A stretch of 5,521 nucleotides of DNA from Methanosarcinales archaeon. Its GTDB lineage: Archaea; Halobacteriota; Syntropharchaeia; Alkanophagales; Methanospirareceae. Below the pieces are notes generated by a model. That model was given only the letters and a program-made list of their open reading frames with translations, was not told where the DNA came from and made no database searches. Positions 4,731-5,521 of the stretch are shown piece after piece (the first letter of the stretch is position 1; the number at the start of each line of letters is the position of its first letter). The stretch spans positions 1-5,521 of the forward strand of contig JAUXGS010000077.1 of assembly GCA_030621945.1 (NCBI GenBank), given 5' to 3'. A program made the translations under genes and the position numbers.

Positions 4731-5521
4731 ATGGAGATGAAAGGCAGCATAAAACTGGAGCACGGTGCAGGCGGCGAAGGGATGCACGAGTTGCTTAAGC
4801 TCGTGCTAAGCTACTTCAATTTCACGAGTGTTAAAAGTAACGAGGGGATAAAAACAGAAATAGAGGTGCCTTTGCAGGCATTGGATGACTCTGCAGTTGT
4901 TGACAATATTGTCTTTACTACCGACTCGCATACGGTGAAACCGCTTTTTTTCCCGGGCGGAGATATTGGCACCTTGGCAATCGCAGGTACCGTTAACGAT
5001 ATTGCAGTTATGGGTGCAGAACCGCTGTGCTTATCAGTGGCATTTGTAATAGAAGAGGGGTTTCCTTTCGACGATTTTGAACGGGTTTTAGATGGCATGA
5101 GGAAGACGTGTGAAGAGGCTGAGGTTGCAATCGTCACCGGTGATACGAAAGTTGTTGAACGGGGTGCCGTGGAGAAGATCGTGGTGAATACCTCAGCGAT
5201 AGGAAGGCGAACAGAGGCTTTGGATAAGAATATGGCGGAAGTGAGAAAGTACCGTGAATTGGCTGGCAATTGGTTAGTGGACTCTAATCTTAGAGACGGG
5301 GATAAAATAATCGTTTCGGGCTACGTCGGCGATCACGGTGTCGCGTTGCTCTCGTTCAGGGAAGGCTTCGAGTTTGATACAGAGTTAAAATCGGATATAG
5401 CGCCGTTGAATAAGACTATTCAAGAGCTATTAGAGGTTGGTGGTGCGGTTGCGATGAAAGATCCTACGCGAGGTGGACTCGCAAATTCACTCAACGAATT
5501 CAGTGAGAAATCGAACGTTGG
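4731..5521 (+). CDS. hypE: Hydrogenase maturation factor HypE, truncated at the window end
   Basis: The first 263 codons of HypE are present; the family is usually 330-350 residues. HypE dehydrates the carbamoyl group placed on its C-terminal cysteine by HypF to make the cyanide ligands of the [NiFe]-hydrogenase iron. That cysteine lies beyond the window. Visible motifs are LEHGAGGEGM (9-18), DDSAVV (52-57), TTDSHTVKPLFFPGGDIG (63-80), AGTVNDIAVMGAEP (85-98), VTGDT (135-139), GDHGVALLSFREGFEF (200-215) and MKDPTRGGLA (242-251). These mark the PurM/AIRS ATP-binding fold. The ATG at 4731 was chosen; an ATG two codons later is also possible, with GGAG directly touching it. Residues about 160-190 form a longer, charged link between the two domains than in bacterial HypE as I recall it. 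The gene implies that the organism matures a [NiFe] hydrogenase, or once did. Confidence 0.95.
   Translation, partial: MEMKGSIKLEHGAGGEGMHELLKLVLSYFNFTSVKSNEGIKTEIEVPLQALDDSAVVDNIVFTTDSHTVKPLFFPGGDIGTLAIAGTVNDIAVMGAEPLCLSVAFVIEEGFPFDDFERVLDGMRKTCEEAEVAIVTGDTKVVERGAVEKIVVNTSAIGRRTEALDKNMAEVRKYRELAGNWLVDSNLRDGDKIIVSGYVGDHGVALLSFREGFEFDTELKSDIAPLNKTIQELLEVGGAVAMKDPTRGGLANSLNEFSEKSNV

Noticed and set aside
4811..5269. 152-codon minus-strand open frame opposite hypE
   Set aside because: The plus-strand frame is an unmistakable HypE; the antisense frame is Ser/Thr-rich with no family features.

Overview
The window looks archaeal, most likely euryarchaeal and related to methanogens or ANME-type lineages. 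The evidence is promoters of BRE plus TATA-box form placed about 30 bases before start codons, very short leaders, a phosphate-binding protein ending in a PGF-CTERM surface anchor, an archaeal-style Ham1/RdgB protein and a methanogen-like HypE. This placement is an inference from protein and promoter style; no rRNA or other marker is present.

Layout, left to right: (1) a short left edge (1-79) with no supportable gene but a perfect 14-bp palindrome; (2) a cytosolic calcineurin-like metallophosphoesterase on the minus strand (80-811); (3) a hairpin plus U-rich terminator (848-880); (4) a PstS-type phosphate-binding protein on the minus strand (922-1974) with its own BRE/TATA promoter and an adjacent 18-bp palindrome; (5) a two-gene minus-strand operon, DUF47/PhoU-like protein (3166-3972) followed by a PiT-family phosphate permease (2132-3166), joined by a one-base TAATG stop/start overlap and driven by its own promoter; (6) an XTP/dITP diphosphatase on the minus strand (4069-4650); (7) an 80-bp divergent intergenic region; (8) hypE on the plus strand (4731 onward), cut off by the window end.

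The centre of the window is a phosphate-uptake locus. PiT would move phosphate across the membrane, the DUF47 protein would act as its cytosolic partner, and the PstS-like protein would capture phosphate at the cell surface. No pstC, pstA or pstB is present, so the binding protein is not accompanied here by its usual ABC transporter. The promoters of pstS and of the DUF47-pit operon are nearly identical in their core (14 of 16 bases) and lie 43 and 42 bases from the chosen start codons. Both also carry inverted repeats directly upstream, which suggests shared control. The metallophosphoesterase may belong to the same physiology but its substrate cannot be read from sequence. The XTP diphosphatase (nucleotide-pool cleaning) and HypE ([NiFe]-hydrogenase maturation) appear functionally unrelated.

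I do not see a clearly novel biological system. The best leads are the paired promoter/operator architecture, the orphan surface-anchored PstS next to PiT, and the N-terminal extension of the DUF47 protein.
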